Positions 32,717 through 45,839 of a DNA stretch of 64,000 nt are shown here, piece after piece (the stretch's first letter is position 1; each line of letters opens with the position of its first letter). Below the pieces are notes generated by a model. It did no database searches. It was not told the DNA's origin and saw only the letters and a program-made list of their open reading frames with translations. Both the position numbers and the translations under genes were made by a program. This DNA comes from Prosapia bicincta (taxonomy: Eukaryota > Arthropoda > Insecta > Hemiptera > Cercopidae), in the NCBI GenBank assembly GCA_036971475.1, contig JBAIZL010000002.1, positions 128,389,533 to 128,453,532 of the forward strand, read 5' to 3'.

Positions 32717-35700
32717 TTAGTTTAATCAGTGAATTCAAGATGATTACATCAAACAAGTTGTACAGTGTGAGTTTAAAAAGCTTTGAATGTTGCTTTTCTT
32801 GCAGAAAAATATCAAGTTTTAAACATAGGCAGCTGCAAGTCAATGTTAGATAGTAACATGGGGGTAACACTATAAGTGTTAACTTATAGATGTAAAGTTC
32901 AAGGAAAAATCTCACACAGAAAAAAAATTTGCAACTTGTTTTATTATAGACAGAGATTGTAGATTTTTTACCATGGGTTATATCATGTGATTTTGAAGGA
33001 TAGCACCTCATGACTCAAAACAATAACTATGCGAATTTAATTGCTTCACAGGAAAGCCTCATGAAACCATACTCAAGTGATTTCAACACATTTGCTGTGG
33101 AGGTAGCCTTTTATTAGTGGTTTTAAATTCAGTTAGTCCTCAATATGTATTCACCCAAATGTTATTTGCGATTTAAATACAGTTGGTTGTAATTACTGGA
33201 AATTTCAGTCTTCCTAATTTAGATACAAATAATTCAAGTAAAACTTGCTGGTGTTGAAACAACTACAAATGTATTTAGAACTATGACTATTTTAGAAAAA
33301 GAGAAATAAATTTTGTCAGCATGGTAGCTTGTAGGCTTCCAAAATTATAAACTCATTTGTTATTTTAATTTTTTTAAAAGTGTTTTTAACAACTAAATTA
33401 ATTTTCTTATGGTTATACAGAGATTTTTGTAATGGAAAATTTTCAGGTTCTGCAGAGGTTTTGATTTTTCATCTAAGACAAAGGTTGTGTAGGTGAAATT
33501 TTCGCAGAGATATTAGTATGTTCATGTCTTTTATGTAAAAATAAATGAATCAAAGACTTTCTTTTAATTTCAAAACTATTTTCGACTCATACTTTTAGAA
33601 TTAAATTATCCACTCCAATTTGAGTGGATGAGGAGCATAATAAACATCTTCAAATTAAGTAAAACCAGATATAATAGAATTTAATAGCAAACAATCTTTC
33701 AGAAAGATGAATTTCACAAATTTGAGCTGATAACTTGTTCACGGTACCAAAATATTAAAAAAAAATTTTCTACATATTATTCATTTTTAAAGGCAATTTG
33801 TTGAATAATAGATCTTAATAGTAGACTACAAAATTTAAACTTTTCTCCAAAAAACAAAATTGAAAAATTTGTTGGATTACAGAAGTTGAAGAGAATAAAT
33901 GACACATTAGAACAGAAAATATACTTATAAAAAGATTTACATTAAATAATTTTAATTAAAAAAATTAGATATAATGAAAAAAACTTCAAAAATATTTTAT
34001 ATATTTTGGAAAAATTGTTCAAAGTCTAAAGAATTGTGTTAATGTACTTAAGATCAGTCTACCACACCAATAAAATTAATCACTTCCCAACAGTCCCTTT
34101 TACCTGAAATGTATTTGAATATACTCTATTTTAACTACCTCTTTATGAAATTTTCTAATGTTTTATTTAGTAGAAATATTTATTAATAAATATGTTTATG
34201 TAATTTATACTTTTGATTATTGTGAGAATAATTTGGTACAATAGTTTTTTTTATATTATGTGTCGTTTTATTACATTAAAATATACTAGTTTATAAGTTA
34301 TGTACAAATAAATTTTGTACTTAGTTACATTTTTAGTACTTTGTAGTCTATCAGAGATTTTGACAATTAAAAAATATATTTACTTAGTGACTGGAATTTC
34401 TTTTACATAAATACTTAAAATAATGCTATTTTGCTTCAGGTATAGGTCATGGTGAAAACAGACATAATATAGATATTGTATATTCAGTATTACTTTATTT
34501 TAACCAAACCGTTGTCATTGTAAGATGATAGTTAAAAGAATCATTATTTTCTATTCTTTTAACATACAAACTACACATTACAATATCTAAGTTATTTTTA
34601 ATCTGTAATAATTATTAATTGGGATCCACTTTTGTTAGCCTCTTTATTAAGTACAATTTATTAATACAAAAACAGATACCTCTAATAGAAAATAATTTTA
34701 ACACATTTATTTTGCCAATTGGCTACCTGCTATATCAACTTCAGTTGTGTATACATAAAGTACAAATAGCATCGAGTAAGTTTTTGATATTTTCCAGGTT
34801 CTGGAAATGTGTTAATATATAAACACTGTACATTATTTGTCACCAGGAACTTTCCTCTAGTAGGTGTGTTGTTACTAACCTAGTCTTAGTAATACTTACC
34901 TCTAATTTTGTATTACAGTAATACAATGAGAAAGTCAAGATTTGATTGCAGTGTTGCACTACAGTTTTTATCAATAAAAATGTTTGAAACATTTCACTTA
35001 TTTACTTCTTTTATATTGTATTGAAAATAAGCAAATTTATTATTTTTAATGTAAAAGTTCAAATATTATTATTAACAATATCTTTCTTATGAAGAAAGAA
35101 AAAAAGAGTGAAAGAGTAATTAGTTGAGGGGTGGTTGCTTGTGTTGAGCAGGATAACAGCTTGCTTACTGCTTGACTATAGGAACAGTGTGATAATGTGC
35201 TTTGTCAATGCCTGGCAGGAACTATTCAAGAAAGCTTGAGAAATGAGTTGTGGATGTACTAGTTACTTATTTTGACGTTTCTTTATGTTTTTGAGAGCGC
35301 TGAATTAAAATCCTGAATTATTAAAAAAATTTTTTCAAAGTGTAACACTATGACTAATTTTGTATTCTTAACTCGTGATATTTTCTGTAAAAATGGATAT
35401 TTTTGTTTGAAATTTTAACTGGTTATTCTTTATTGTTATTGATTTTCTCTGCTGAATGGCAGATTTTCAGGGAATTTCCTGACAAAGTTCAATGCTGAAC
35501 TTTCAAAACTCCTTCTAAAAGATATTCAGTATCAAAATTAAACATGTAAAAATACTTTTCTTGATTTACAGTACTTAGTATCAAATGGAACAAGTTATAG
35601 ATATTTTAAATTTTACTGTGCAAATTCTGCTAGGTATAGCTGTCCACTCATAAGCTGGCGTGCGATTTATCGATAGAATGCAAAAAGCTAACCCTGTTGT

Positions 35701-36130
35701 AAAACATTGGTTTTTATAGTGCGTGTTGCATCAAAGGCCATTGCTAAGAAATTGCAGGCTTTGTGGTCATTCAGAAAAGTGATACAAGTAATTTATTTCA
35801 AACCTTTATGTAAATGATCTGTTTAGTATGAGAAATGAAATAAAATAATATTTATAGCGGCCTTTTGGTCTTTCTTGTCAAATCTACATTACTGTAATAT
35901 AAATACTATACCTCATATTATAATGTCTGTGGAACGGTCTTTAGCTTCTTTTACCATTCCCCTCGCCCTTCGAGGTCAGGCATCAGCTTACGTGTGACCA
36001 GCTGTATATAGCTTGTAGGAGCAAACAGTAACACATATAATTATCATTTGCCTTTCCATACATTCTAACTCCTCGCATTACATAGTGCAACATTTACAAT
36101 TAAATTTCACCAGACTTCACTGTGAGAGTA
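32717..36130. other. Intergenic, nothing recognised
   Basis: About 3.4 kb of AT-rich DNA. No coding similarity, transposon ends or RNA genes that I can support. Confidence 0.45.
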
Positions 36131-37225
36131 CAGTACAACCGTCAGGAGAACCGAGCTGGAAGGAATGCGAAGACGAGCCCCCACATTTGGCCCAGCTGTT
36201 AGTGTACTACCCTCTGCAGGATTGTAAAAACATCACCCCTCCTACCTGCTCACTGTTAGACCGTGCCGTAACAATGTTAATTAATTCATCTTGAACCTAT
36301 TGAAATTGTCTAAAAGATTATATCACATACTAACCTTGATAAAAATTTCAACCAAAGGCTGTATTTTTACTTTCTCACATATACTATAGTCCAGAGAAAA
36401 TGTTGTGATCGTAAAAAATTCGATTCTGAGATGTTAGTGGAAAAATCCCATGAGCCCAAAAAATGTTTTTTTACAAAATGTCTGTATGTATGTCTGTCCA
36501 TATCCCAACCTAAAGGAAAAACTACTGATCTGATTTAAATTTTGTATATTTATGTACATACTTTAAAATATTCTAAATTAAACGGTACTTATAAGCAAAA
36601 AATTACTATAAAACAATATTTCATTAATTTTAAATAAACTAAATATCTGAATTTGATGACATTGGTATATTTATGTCTACTGGCCTCTTATATTGAAATT
36701 TTTAAAAAATAGCCGGTACTTTAAACAAAAAAGTACAAAAATGTGCTCGTTTCCTTTTCTTTCCAGGCGTAGATAAAGGCTCGTTAGACTTGCACTCATG
36801 TTGAATTTTATAAACAAAACATAATGGTCTGTTTGTATAAGAAGCAGCTCGTTCACTGGCTTTCTTCAACGCAAAGGTTAATTGATTATTTCTGGATTCT
36901 TCATCACACTTAATAATAACACTAGCAATGACTTTTATTGTTTCGCTGTGAATGGTTTTCCCCTTCTTCCCTGAATTATTACAATCCATTGCGTAAACGA
37001 ACACAAGAAGTCACTAAATCAACACAACACAGGTAAAGGCAACTGATACAGGCACAACATCAACTAAAAAGTTCAGGCAAAGGTTCGTGATTGGGCTAGT
37101 ACTAACTGGCGCGTGCGAGAGACAATGCTGTGGGGGTGAAGGGTATGTTAGGTAGATTGGATTTTCCGAGAATACTTCCCCGCACCCCTCATACGTCGCC
37201 TCGGTTCTCCTAACAGATGGACTAT
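36131..37225 (-). mobile_element. Tc1/mariner-superfamily-like element, about 1.1 kb, degraded
   Basis: The left end TA-CAGTACAACCGTCAGGAG (from about 36129) is the inverted match of the right end (about 37198-37226, ending CTAACAGATGGACTATA): 24-27 bp, about 80% identical, with AGGAGAACCGAG fully shared. TA lies outside both ends. It is more GC-rich than its surroundings and contains one minus-strand coding remnant. The superfamily is inferred from the CAGT end and TA target only. Confidence 0.6.
36702..37004 (-). pseudogene. Possible N-terminal DNA-binding part of a transposase
   Basis: A 100-codon frame: KTIHSETIKVIASVIIKCDE, then NNQLTFALKKASERAASYT, resembling the opening helix-turn-helix of Tc1/pogo-like transposases, in which a conserved IHS(Q/E) helix is followed by an (A)SERAA-like helix. 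After about 60 residues the similarity ends in a Lys/Arg-rich segment. No DDE catalytic part is seen between the inverted ends. I cannot name the family firmly. Confidence 0.45.
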
Positions 37226-38610
37226 AAAGATACAGTCGATACAAAAGCCAATTACTGGTTGTCTAGGGCCATGATTACATTCCTTTATCCATCCCCTTCC
37301 AGAGGAATACATAATATGGGTAGACAATATATTTGTTAACTTATGTATGCATTTATTGTTAATTTTTCCACTCAAAACAAATATTTCACAAGTGGATCTT
37401 GAATGATGATGTCTTACTTAGTTCAAAACTTCCTTAGATTGATATACATATCTTATGTATATCTCTATAAAAGTGGACTTTATTAATATATTTATAAATA
37501 CTATTAAATATTTGAATTGTTGTTTTTAAGATAATCAATTTGACTGCTTCCTAAAACTGCTTTATTTAGGTTTTAGGTTTAGTTAATTGTTGTTATATAT
37601 AAGTTTGTATTCTTGCTAACAGGGTATTTTTTTCTGATTAGAAAATATTTATTAAACTAACATTTTTTAAGATGTAATAGTTCTATTGTTTATTATTAAT
37701 TGTTTGTTTACTTAAATGCTATATTTAACTTCTCTTCTACCAAAGAATCAGTGGTTTATAAAACATTTTATACTTAACAGTTAAGAATAATATGGGTTAT
37801 AAGTTAACAAGGAATGTAATAGTGTTTTTACTATGTAAATAAATTTGTTTTGTGTGCACTAACATTTTATATTCAATGGTGATAAAAACGTAGACATTAA
37901 ATTGACCTCATAAACATTGAAAATTCATGATAGTTGTTTATAGATTTCAGATTAATTCTTAAATGAATATATAAGTTAAGCAATTTTCAAGTCTATAACT
38001 GTTAAAATCCGATATATGTAAGAACCAATGTGCCAAGTGTAGTTGTTCTAAGGAACACTGAACATTATGTGGGAGTGTGTGTTCAAAGCCAATGCTGAAC
38101 ATTGTAAGCATGGAATTGTTGTGACTGTAAATTAGCCTCTTAGAACATTAGTTCTAAATATTTTATATGAAATTGTTTTTATATTTCATTAGTTCAATGT
38201 TTGGAATCTCATCGGTTTTTTAATGTAGAGGCCAGTTTAGGTGTTACATTATTTTCTTTCATGTGAATTAGCATAAAACATTCATTTTTTTAAATAATTG
38301 TAAATGTTGAAGAATACAAGGCCTAGATGAATGAATTTGTATCTGGGTAATTACATCTTATATTGTGAGGATTAGAATAATCTAACCTTTTTATACAAAA
38401 TATTAACAAAATGTTTATTAGTAATTTGCATCTGTTTACTACAATAAACTGAATGTTTTTTAGTATGTAAGAAAAGTAAAGCATTAAAGACTATTCTATT
38501 ATAAAAGTATATACAAAATTTCTACTTATATGTACAACAGTTTAAAAAAAAATATTTTAAAAATAATATAAATAGGTAAATCAGACTAATATACGGTACT
38601 ATAAATATAT
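37226..38610. other. Intergenic, nothing recognised
   Basis: AT-rich, without coding or repeat structure that I can support. Confidence 0.45.
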
Positions 38611-39195
38611 ACGAGAGTTATTCATAAAATAAAGTTCCCATAATTTTTAAACATAGGCAGCTTTATTTTTGTTCTTAAATTTGTACATCATTTTAAAGCT
38701 TAAAACTTACACTATTTTCTATATAATCACCGTTTCTGTCCAAACACTTTTGAAAACGATGCTTCAACTTTTCTATCCCCATGTTATAGAATTTTGCCGC
38801 AAAACCTTTAAGGAATCAAGTAACCTCTTCCTTGACTTCATCATTGGTACTGAAGCGTAAGCCACCCAAATGTTCCTTTAATTTTGGGCATAAATGAACA
38901 GATATTCACTTTTCCCCATAACCTTCGATTAACTGACAATAAATGTCAATAGGTGAAATCCGTTTTGCATTAAAAAAAAACCTGTCACAGCACGAATTTC
39001 GAAACTGGCGGTAACAGCAATGGGGAGATCCAACTTCGAAGGCTGCTAGCCCGGCACAGAGCAATGTAGCGAGGCAGGAGTGGTGGGGATAGAGAGAGGG
39101 GGAGTTGATAAGTAAGACAGTGTTACCAGATTTCTCCTAGCATGTCACATTCTTTCTTAGAATCATAGGGAACCTTATTTTATGAATTGCCCTAG
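38611..39195 (-). mobile_element. Mariner-like element, internally deleted
   Basis: The left end CGAGAGTTATTCATAAAATA (38612-38631, continuing AAGTTCCC) is the inverted match of the right end (39168-39194, GGGAACCTTATTTTATGAAT). The minus strand next to the left end encodes a transposase C-terminus (KHRFQKCLDRNGDYIEN, about 38775-38725), a typical end of mariner-group proteins. The remainder (38990-39120) is GC-rich and non-coding. Confidence 0.8.
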
Positions 39196-40274
39196 TAGCT
39201 GACCCAATGAAACAGTGTTTTTTATGTAAATGTTTATTGAAAACTAGCTCAATATTTTTTTTTTAGGATTATAGAAAGTTCAACCTCAACCCGCATTATT
39301 CAAATTCCTAGATCATAAAATAAATCAGTCAAAAAACAAGACTTATTTCTTAAAAATGAGACTAATGAGAACATTTTTTTTCTTATTGTATTATACACCA
39401 TAAAACTACTGTATATTGTATTCTGAATATACTTATAACTTTATAAAGGGATGTTTTATGCTCATTCTCTAGTTTTATTACTTTTTAAAGGCCTTGGTGT
39501 ATTTATCTGTAAGAAACAAAATTTTAAACAATATTGTAATTTAAATGACAATTTATGTATATAATTATATACACCGGTTTTTTGTGTCAATGCTGGCAGC
39601 TAGTGAAATTGAATGTATACCACGCTATACGTAAACGTGAACTTGACTACGTCCATTGGTGTGAGAGCAGTGTTGTGGTTGTGGTCTGTGTTTACTTTGA
39701 ATTCTAAAACGTTCCCTTTAAAAAGGATAGATGTGACTACAGCAACAATCAGTTGTGGTAACAGTAGCTCAAGAAAAAAAGACTAAAGCAAATATATTTT
39801 TCACATAAAATGTAATAAATTTAAGCTTAAACAATATATACAATAGATAGATTATAAAATATTGTTAGTTAATGTAATGATTTCTTAGAATGAGGTTTTA
39901 TAAAAATATGTATGGCGATGAATGAAGTACAATCAGCGATACTTAATTGGATATCTTATGTTAGATATTGCACTAATAAAATTTTGCTCCAATTTGGCCT
40001 ACAAACTTAAATTATTTGTCACCTTTTTCTGACGTAATGATATTTCTTTTTCTAATAGAAGATGAAATTAGTAAATTTGAAAGTTAATCTTTCTTAAGCA
40101 GGGCACAGCTAGGAAGGTTTTTTGGTTTAACCCCGTCTAGAATAATTATAAAGTTTCTAATTAATTATTTGTTGTCTAAATATCACTCTATATTGCCCAG
40201 TTCTGTAACAAATTTCTTAGCCTCATAATGAAAATTAAATATTATAAGTACTCCAACATAAATTTCCCCTATAT
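39196..40274. other. Intergenic, nothing recognised
   Basis: AT-rich with a short GC-balanced part at 39590-39720. No features supported. Confidence 0.45.
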
Positions 40275-40837
40275 CAGGGGTCGGCAATCTTTTTGTACTG
40301 AGGTCTTCATGATGAATTTTGTATGGCTATAAGGGCTGCAAATATAAAATAACCATAAATTGTATTATAATTCCTAATTTTAGATATGATTTTAACTGAT
40401 TTTAATACAGTACAAAAGGATTAATGGATTTTAAAAGTAATTTTAATAAAATAGGCTAGTTACTTCCTGATTACAAATTTAACAATTTTCTAACTTAACT
40501 CAGACAAATTTCTTTATTAATGTTTTGAAGTACTGAAATAATAAAATAAAACACATCCATTTAAAAATTAACAAAATTTTACTAAAATAAAACAATTGCC
40601 GTAGGGGTGAACTTGCCTCCATGCACATCGCAAACACTACTTTCCACTTATAACGTGCCTGTAATTTATTATTAGGTATTTATTGTTGTGGCTAGTGTAA
40701 TGGTTCTAACTATTGAGCTAGCTATTTGTATTCTATGCAGTAAGAGTAAGCTGTCCAGACTGCTCAGAATTTAAAAAACCACAAGTGGAGAGGGCCGTCA
40801 AAAAATCATTTCACGGGCTGTGGGTTACCGACCCCTG
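40275..40837. mobile_element. hAT-type non-autonomous element with perfect 8-bp target duplication
   Basis: It begins CAGGGGTCGGCAATCTTTTT and ends GTTACCGACCCCTG as inverted termini. It is flanked by identical 8-bp CCCTATAT at 40267-40274 and 40838-40845. An 8-bp duplication and CAGGGGT-type ends are diagnostic for hAT elements. No transposase frame remains in the 563 bp. Confidence 0.93.
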
Positions 40838-41563
40838 CCCTATATGATGAGTTGATGATAAACTGAGGGCTGTTAATAAATATGTGTTTGTAGTATCTGT
40901 AGAAGACTTCAATGTGATTAACCTTGTTTGGTAAAAGCTACCATATTTGTGAAATAAAACTTATGAGGAGCATCTAGGTGACTAGCTTTGGCTCATATCC
41001 ATGAGAAAATCTCTATAATAGAGGATGTTTTTATAGAAGTCTCATGGACTCTATATTTTTTTGGAAAATGAAAATTTCAAGTTTATTCTTTGACGATATT
41101 GTTTCTTGTCATCTGGTCCAATTAATCTGGTTTTGTAAATAAATATCATCCTGTACATGTACTTAAATGCGGACATGTACTCAAATTCAATGTTCTTGGA
41201 GTACTCTTTAAATTCGGAATGTAATAAAATTTAAAAACAAATTTAATTAACGTATTTTATCATCTTTTTAAGGCTATAAGTAATTATTGCATAACTGAAT
41301 GTATACTTTAAAAGAATTCTAAAGTATTTATACAATAATTACTTATAGTTTAATCAGTGAATTCAAAATGATTACAAGCAACTTTAATTTCAAGGGTAAT
41401 TGTCAAAATGATATTTAATTTTCAAAATTTTGCTTTCAATGTATAAATTTAGCTACCAGTCCTATCACACTCCAGATATCCCCTTCCAGATGGAATTTCT
41501 GGTAGTGCTCTTAAATTAGCTATAAGGTTTAAATTTTAAAATACTTGACAATTATCATAAGTA
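40838..41563. other. Intergenic, nothing recognised except a short dispersed repeat
   Basis: 41335-41400 (ATTACTTATAGTTTAATCAG onward) matches the flanks of the GACGCG foldback family. Otherwise empty. Confidence 0.45.
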
Positions 41564-41962
41564 CAGTATAGTCTCCAAATTCCGAGTCCCGATAATTCAA
41601 GGTTCCGTTAAATTAGAGCCTATTTCTGTATGAGCCTATTTTATCTATGTGAAAGAAAATGATGAATTGACCTTCCAAAAAATGTTTATCGCCATACCAT
41701 GTCAGGAAAGGAAAAGAGTCTGGGTTCCAAGATATGTTCATATCAATACTGTATGCAACAAAAATGAGTTGCGCTTCCAAGAAATGTTTACGGTATGCAA
41801 ACGAAATGAGTCGGGCTTTCAATAAATGTCCATAGAAAGCTCTATAAACTGATTTTGTACATTCTTAATTATAGTACTGTATTAAGGATCATTAAACCAC
41901 CTATTTTTTCTAATGCAGATTAAAGTATTTCCGTGTAATCCAAGTTTTCGGTAATTCGAGGT
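41564..41962. mobile_element. pogo-type fragment related to the 15690 element
   Basis: Preceded by TA, it starts CAGTATAGTCTCCAAATTCC. At 41580-41620 and 41930-41960 it resembles the ends of 15690-16714 (GGTTCCGTTA, then TTTCCGTGTAATCCAAGTTT). The far CAGT end is no longer recognisable. Non-coding. Confidence 0.6.
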
Positions 41963-41984
41963 GGTCCCAAATGTATGAATGTTT

Positions 41985-42420
41985 TTGTCACCAGCTGGTT
42001 GTCGTCAAAACCTCTATTGTAAAACCTTAAATAGGCGCATGGTTACTACACAATATCATAAATAGTGGTCTAGGGTTAAAAATGAATCAAAACAATAAAA
42101 TAAACAAACTGGAATAAAGGTATCAAACCTTGCTTCACAAACAGACAATGCGAAAGAAAAGTGAAATGAAACTACAACACTTCGCAAGCAATGAAAAACT
42201 GAATGTGTATAATTAGTAAAAAACAAAAATAATAGTCCAACACCATATATAAAATAAAAAGTGGAAAATTGCAAGGAAATTAGTTTTCTATTTTGCCATT
42301 TAATATTGTTATTCTGACATATGTGTGAACATATTTATATTAAATGGAATTATAAAATTTAAAAAATGCAAATAAAATTTTTCTTCTTTGATCTCAGTAG
42401 GAATTTACTTTTTAAAACAA
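41985..42420. repeat. SINE-like family, body segment
   Basis: Matches 43760-44090 and 44190-44300 (for example ATCAAACCTTGCTTCACAAA and CAACACCATA). The right part (42370-42410) has the CTCAGTAGGAATTTACTT motif repeated at 44820, 56285 and 58800. Confidence 0.6.
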
Positions 42421-42789
42421 TTTATTATGACCTATATCTTAAAGTTATCTCATTTATTTGACAATGTTATAATAAAAATTGTATTGGTCAGTAGAACTCA
42501 TTTTTAATGGTAAATAGTTTATTTATTTTTCAGAAGATTTGAAAAATTGGAGGTAAAGATTTCTGCAGTAAATGATACAATTATTTTAAATGCAAAGTAT
42601 ATGTTTATCAGTGCTAAAATATAAGAAGGAACCTTGTTCGAGGATTTAAACAGCACGAGGCAGGAATAAATGTTGAACTAGTGAATTATGCATTAGACTT
42701 TTAAGCGATATAATCCATGCAGTTATTAAATTCCTTCTATTAGCTCACACTCTCCTGATTTAAATATAAAATGAATGAATAAATAAATA

Positions 42790-42811
42790 AATATATATGC
42801 ACATATATACA

Positions 42812-42884
<73 letters not shown>
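42790..42884. repeat. (TA)n and (GA)n microsatellite
   Basis: TA repeat from about 42812 to 42856 followed by GA repeat to 42884. Confidence 0.92.
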
Positions 42885-42886
<2 letters not shown>

Positions 42887-42930
42887 TATGCTTATACGTA
42901 TTCCTTCACGGATGGAAAAATATGATCAAT

Positions 42931-43147
42931 AGTTACTATCTGGAGTACATATGTTCATTCTGCAGTCCATAAATTCGCAGTTCCGACGTTTCGCTAGAAT
43001 CTCATCCAGCATAGACGACTCGCATATGATTCGCTCTTCTACTGTTGTTGGGATCACCTCCTCTATGCTGGATGAGATTCTAGCGAAACGTCGGAACTGC
43101 GAATTTATGGACTGCAGAATGAACGGATGTACTCCAGATAGTAACTA
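42931..43147. repeat. Foldback with about 83-bp near-perfect arms
   Basis: The left arm (42931-43015: TAGTTACTATCTGGAGTACA onward to CATCCAGCATAG) is the inverted complement of 43063-43147. The arms contain GACGTTTCGC, i.e. GAA, ACGT, C on the other strand, like the 3' half of the hammerhead plan, but without a clear CTGANGA. A decayed relative lies near 52850-52950. It is followed by (TA)n. Confidence 0.75.
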
Positions 43148-43152
43148 TTCAT

Positions 43153-43155
<3 letters not shown>

Positions 43156-43190
<35 letters not shown>

Positions 43191-43224
43191 AATTAATAAA
43201 TTAATTTATATAATATATATCCTG

Positions 43225-43282
<58 letters not shown>
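43156..43282. repeat. Two (TA)n tracts with a TAATTTATATAAT palindrome between
   Basis: TA repeats at 43156-43184 and 43225-43282. Confidence 0.92.
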
Positions 43283-43284
<2 letters not shown>

Positions 43285-43309
43285 TTGCAGTATGTTTTCT
43301 TGTGTATTA

Positions 43310-43427
43310 ATAAAGAACAAAAGTCTAAATACAAATACAAGAATTATAATTAAATTTACAATTATTTATTCAATAATTGAATTGTAAATTCAATTATAAT
43401 TCTTGTATTTGTATTTAGACTTTTGTT

Positions 43428-43432
<5 letters not shown>
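43310..43432. repeat. Inverted pair of Penelope-like family 1 3' ends
   Basis: 43316-43368 is the inverted complement of 43380-43432. Both carry the AATTCTTGTATTTGTAT stretch that follows the hammerheads at 3691 and 52374. Only the 3'-most about 50 bases are present; no ribozyme core. Bounded on both sides by (TA)n. Confidence 0.75.

Positions 43433-43492
<60 letters not shown>
43433..43492. repeat. (TA)n microsatellite
   Basis: About 60 bases of TA repeat after the Penelope-like 3' end. Confidence 0.95.
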
Positions 43493-43496
<4 letters not shown>

Positions 43497-43499
43497 TCT

Positions 43500-43900
43500 T
43501 GTATAAATTTTCAATTGTTAATAAAATATGTTTTGATTTATTCAATCAAGTCCAAATACCTTTTTTAAAACCTATAGTGGATGACAGTGTATTAAAACCT
43601 ATAGTGTATTAATAGTTTTTCAAATATTTATTCAATAAATAAATTATAAAAATTTATGAGTCTAGGTCAGATTTGAACTGAGTATCTTCATGTTCAAAGT
43701 GTCATGCTTTGACACTGAGCCAATTTTCTCATAGCTAGAGATGAACTTCTCTGGGATGTATAACTTTACTTTTGCCCCCATGTGGTTTCCAACAAAACCT
43801 TCATTGCACAACCTTAATTTTTTGCAATTGTTATCAAACAAAATCTTAAATAATGCTCTAGGATTAGAAATTAATGACAAAAATAAATCAAACAAACTGG
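43500..43900 (-). repeat. tRNA-headed SINE-like repeat, copy 1
   Basis: On the minus strand a Pol III promoter-like pair is visible: box A TGGCTCAGTGTC (43722-43711) and box B AGTTCAAATCT (43680-43670), about 32 bases apart. Then follows an AT-rich body with GTATTAACATCAAGTGTCAT-like sequence. Related heads at 44104-44160 (-), 44517-44590 (+) and 58172-58250 (-). The head is tRNA-like but does not fold as a functional tRNA. Confidence 0.6.
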
Positions 43901-44094
43901 ATTAACGGTATTAAACCTTGCTTCACAAACAAAGGTAACATGCAAAAGTAAAGTGAAAAAAAACTACAACACAATAGAAGGGATGAAAAAAAGAAAGCTT
44001 ATAAATAGTAGCAAACAAAAATAATAGTTCAACACCATACATAAAAAAAAATGTTAAATTGCCAAGAAATTCGCTTTATATTTTATAAATTATA

Positions 44095-44790
44095 AAATTT
44101 AGGGGGCCTATCAGGATTCGAACTGGGAATCTTCGTGTTCGACGTGAAGTGAGCTTTGGGACTTTAGTAACTTTCCAATATCTAGAAATCTTGCTCTCAA
44201 AGTTGTTGTGGATTGTACTATCTTAAACTGTTGTCATGGTTATCACATAATAACATAAATACTACTCTAAGGTTAAAAATAAATGATAAGAATAAAACCA
44301 GTAACTTTTATTCAAAAAATGTTTTTTAAAAACAAATTCAATTAATACCTACTGCGGTTAACAAAAAAGAAATTATTTTAGTTACCTTAGAGCACTATTT
44401 TAGATACTGTGTGGTAACCATGGTAACAGTTTAAGGACGTACAATGGAGGTTTCGACAACAACCAGATGGGGGAAAAATTCATATACATCTTTGAGAAAT
44501 ATATTTTTAGGTATTGGAAAGTTGGTGCATTGAGAAGGCACTTCAAACATGAAGATTCTCAGTTCGAATCCGGCTAGACCCAATACATAATTTAATTATT
44601 GAATAAATATTTGAAAAAATTGTATTAACATCAATCATCATCCTCTATAGGTTAAAAAAAATGTATTTGATCTTGATGGGATGAATAAAATTGTATTTTA
44701 TTAATGATTGAAAATTTGTGCAAGAAATATATCATGAGAGTGTGAGTTAATAGGAGGAATTTAATAAAGAAACAAACTGGAAATAAGCAT
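44095..44790. repeat. tRNA-headed SINE-like repeats, copies 2 and 3
   Basis: A minus-strand head at 44104-44160 (box B AGTTCGAATCC) and a plus-strand head at 44517-44590 (CTCAGTTCGAATCCGGCTAG). The latter is followed by the family body: TTGAATAAATATTTGAAAAA, ATTAACATCAA, then GATTGAAAATTTGTGCAAG and GAGTGTGAGTTAATAGGAGG. The body matches 54175-54370 and, inverted, 55990-56160, 58025-58180 and 58390-58560. Confidence 0.6.
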
Positions 44791-45839
44791 ACAATGATAA
44801 CATTTTTCTTTGTTAACCTCAGTAGAAATTTACTTGAAAAAATTTTTTTTTTTGTTTAGAATTTAAGTTAGTGGAAAAGTAGAATAGAAACTATTTTACA
44901 GTAAATAACTATAATTCTCCTTATGCAACAGGCAAGAAGAGTAACTGACACCTGGTAACTGAGACATATGCACATATACCATAGCTTAGTGTACAAATGC
45001 TCCTGCTCATTCAGGTTAAGGTTGTACTACGAGTCAGCAGCCTATTAATGGAAACACTTGAACTAGAAAAGGACAAAAAGAACTTGTTCAGTGGATTGAT
45101 AAAAGCAAGAAAATTAGTTATGACAACTTTTAAGAAGTAAATCTAGAAAAGGTAGAAGGTAGGCATCAAGACAGAAATGTTTTAGTATTTTTATATAAAC
45201 CAGAAGGTGGAGGCTTTGTTGTAGTAACTTGGTACTTAGAAACAGATTTTTGTTTCAATTCAGGTTTTTGGATCACAGAGTAGGATATATTTGTATATAG
45301 GTTAAACAAATAATGTATGTTTGTTATATGTTTACATTGTACACTTATAGTCTTTTGTTTTTTGAATCCAAACTAATATTAAATTCTCCATTTTAAACAC
45401 AACCTTTTTAAACTTCCTTTTTTTCTCTATTCAACTTTTTGTATATATTTCATTATTAAATTCCCTCTATTAGCTCACACTCTCCTAATATATAAGTCTA
45501 TCTTGTACAAATTTTCAATCGTTAATAAGATATGATTTTTATCCATCCAATAGGATTCACCATTTTCAAATTCTTCATGTAATAATTGAGACAAATAAAT
45601 ACATAGAAACAGATATTTTTATTAGAAACAGATATTTTTATAATAGTTGTAATTGATATGAAGGTATTATACAGTTGAAAAAAAAAACGGTTGAAAAGAT
45701 TTGTTTTTACAAAAGGGTTTCTAAACGTTTCAATTGATCTTAGTGTCTATTTTTGAAATTTTGTTGTTTATGATGAGCTGGTTGTTAATAACTTATTATA
45801 ATTTGAAATTACTTGCATCCAGATATTCAAATAATATAA
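44791..45839. other. Intergenic with one SINE-body fragment
   Basis: 45445-45560 (CTATTAGCTCACACTCTCCT onward) is an inverted 3' part of the SINE-like body. Nothing else recognised. Confidence 0.5.

Noticed and set aside
44517..44590. Possible functional tRNA gene
   Set aside because: Box B-like AGTTCGAATCC is present, but no acceptor stem or proper anticodon arm folds, and diverged copies share the same head fused to a repeat body; a SINE head fits better.
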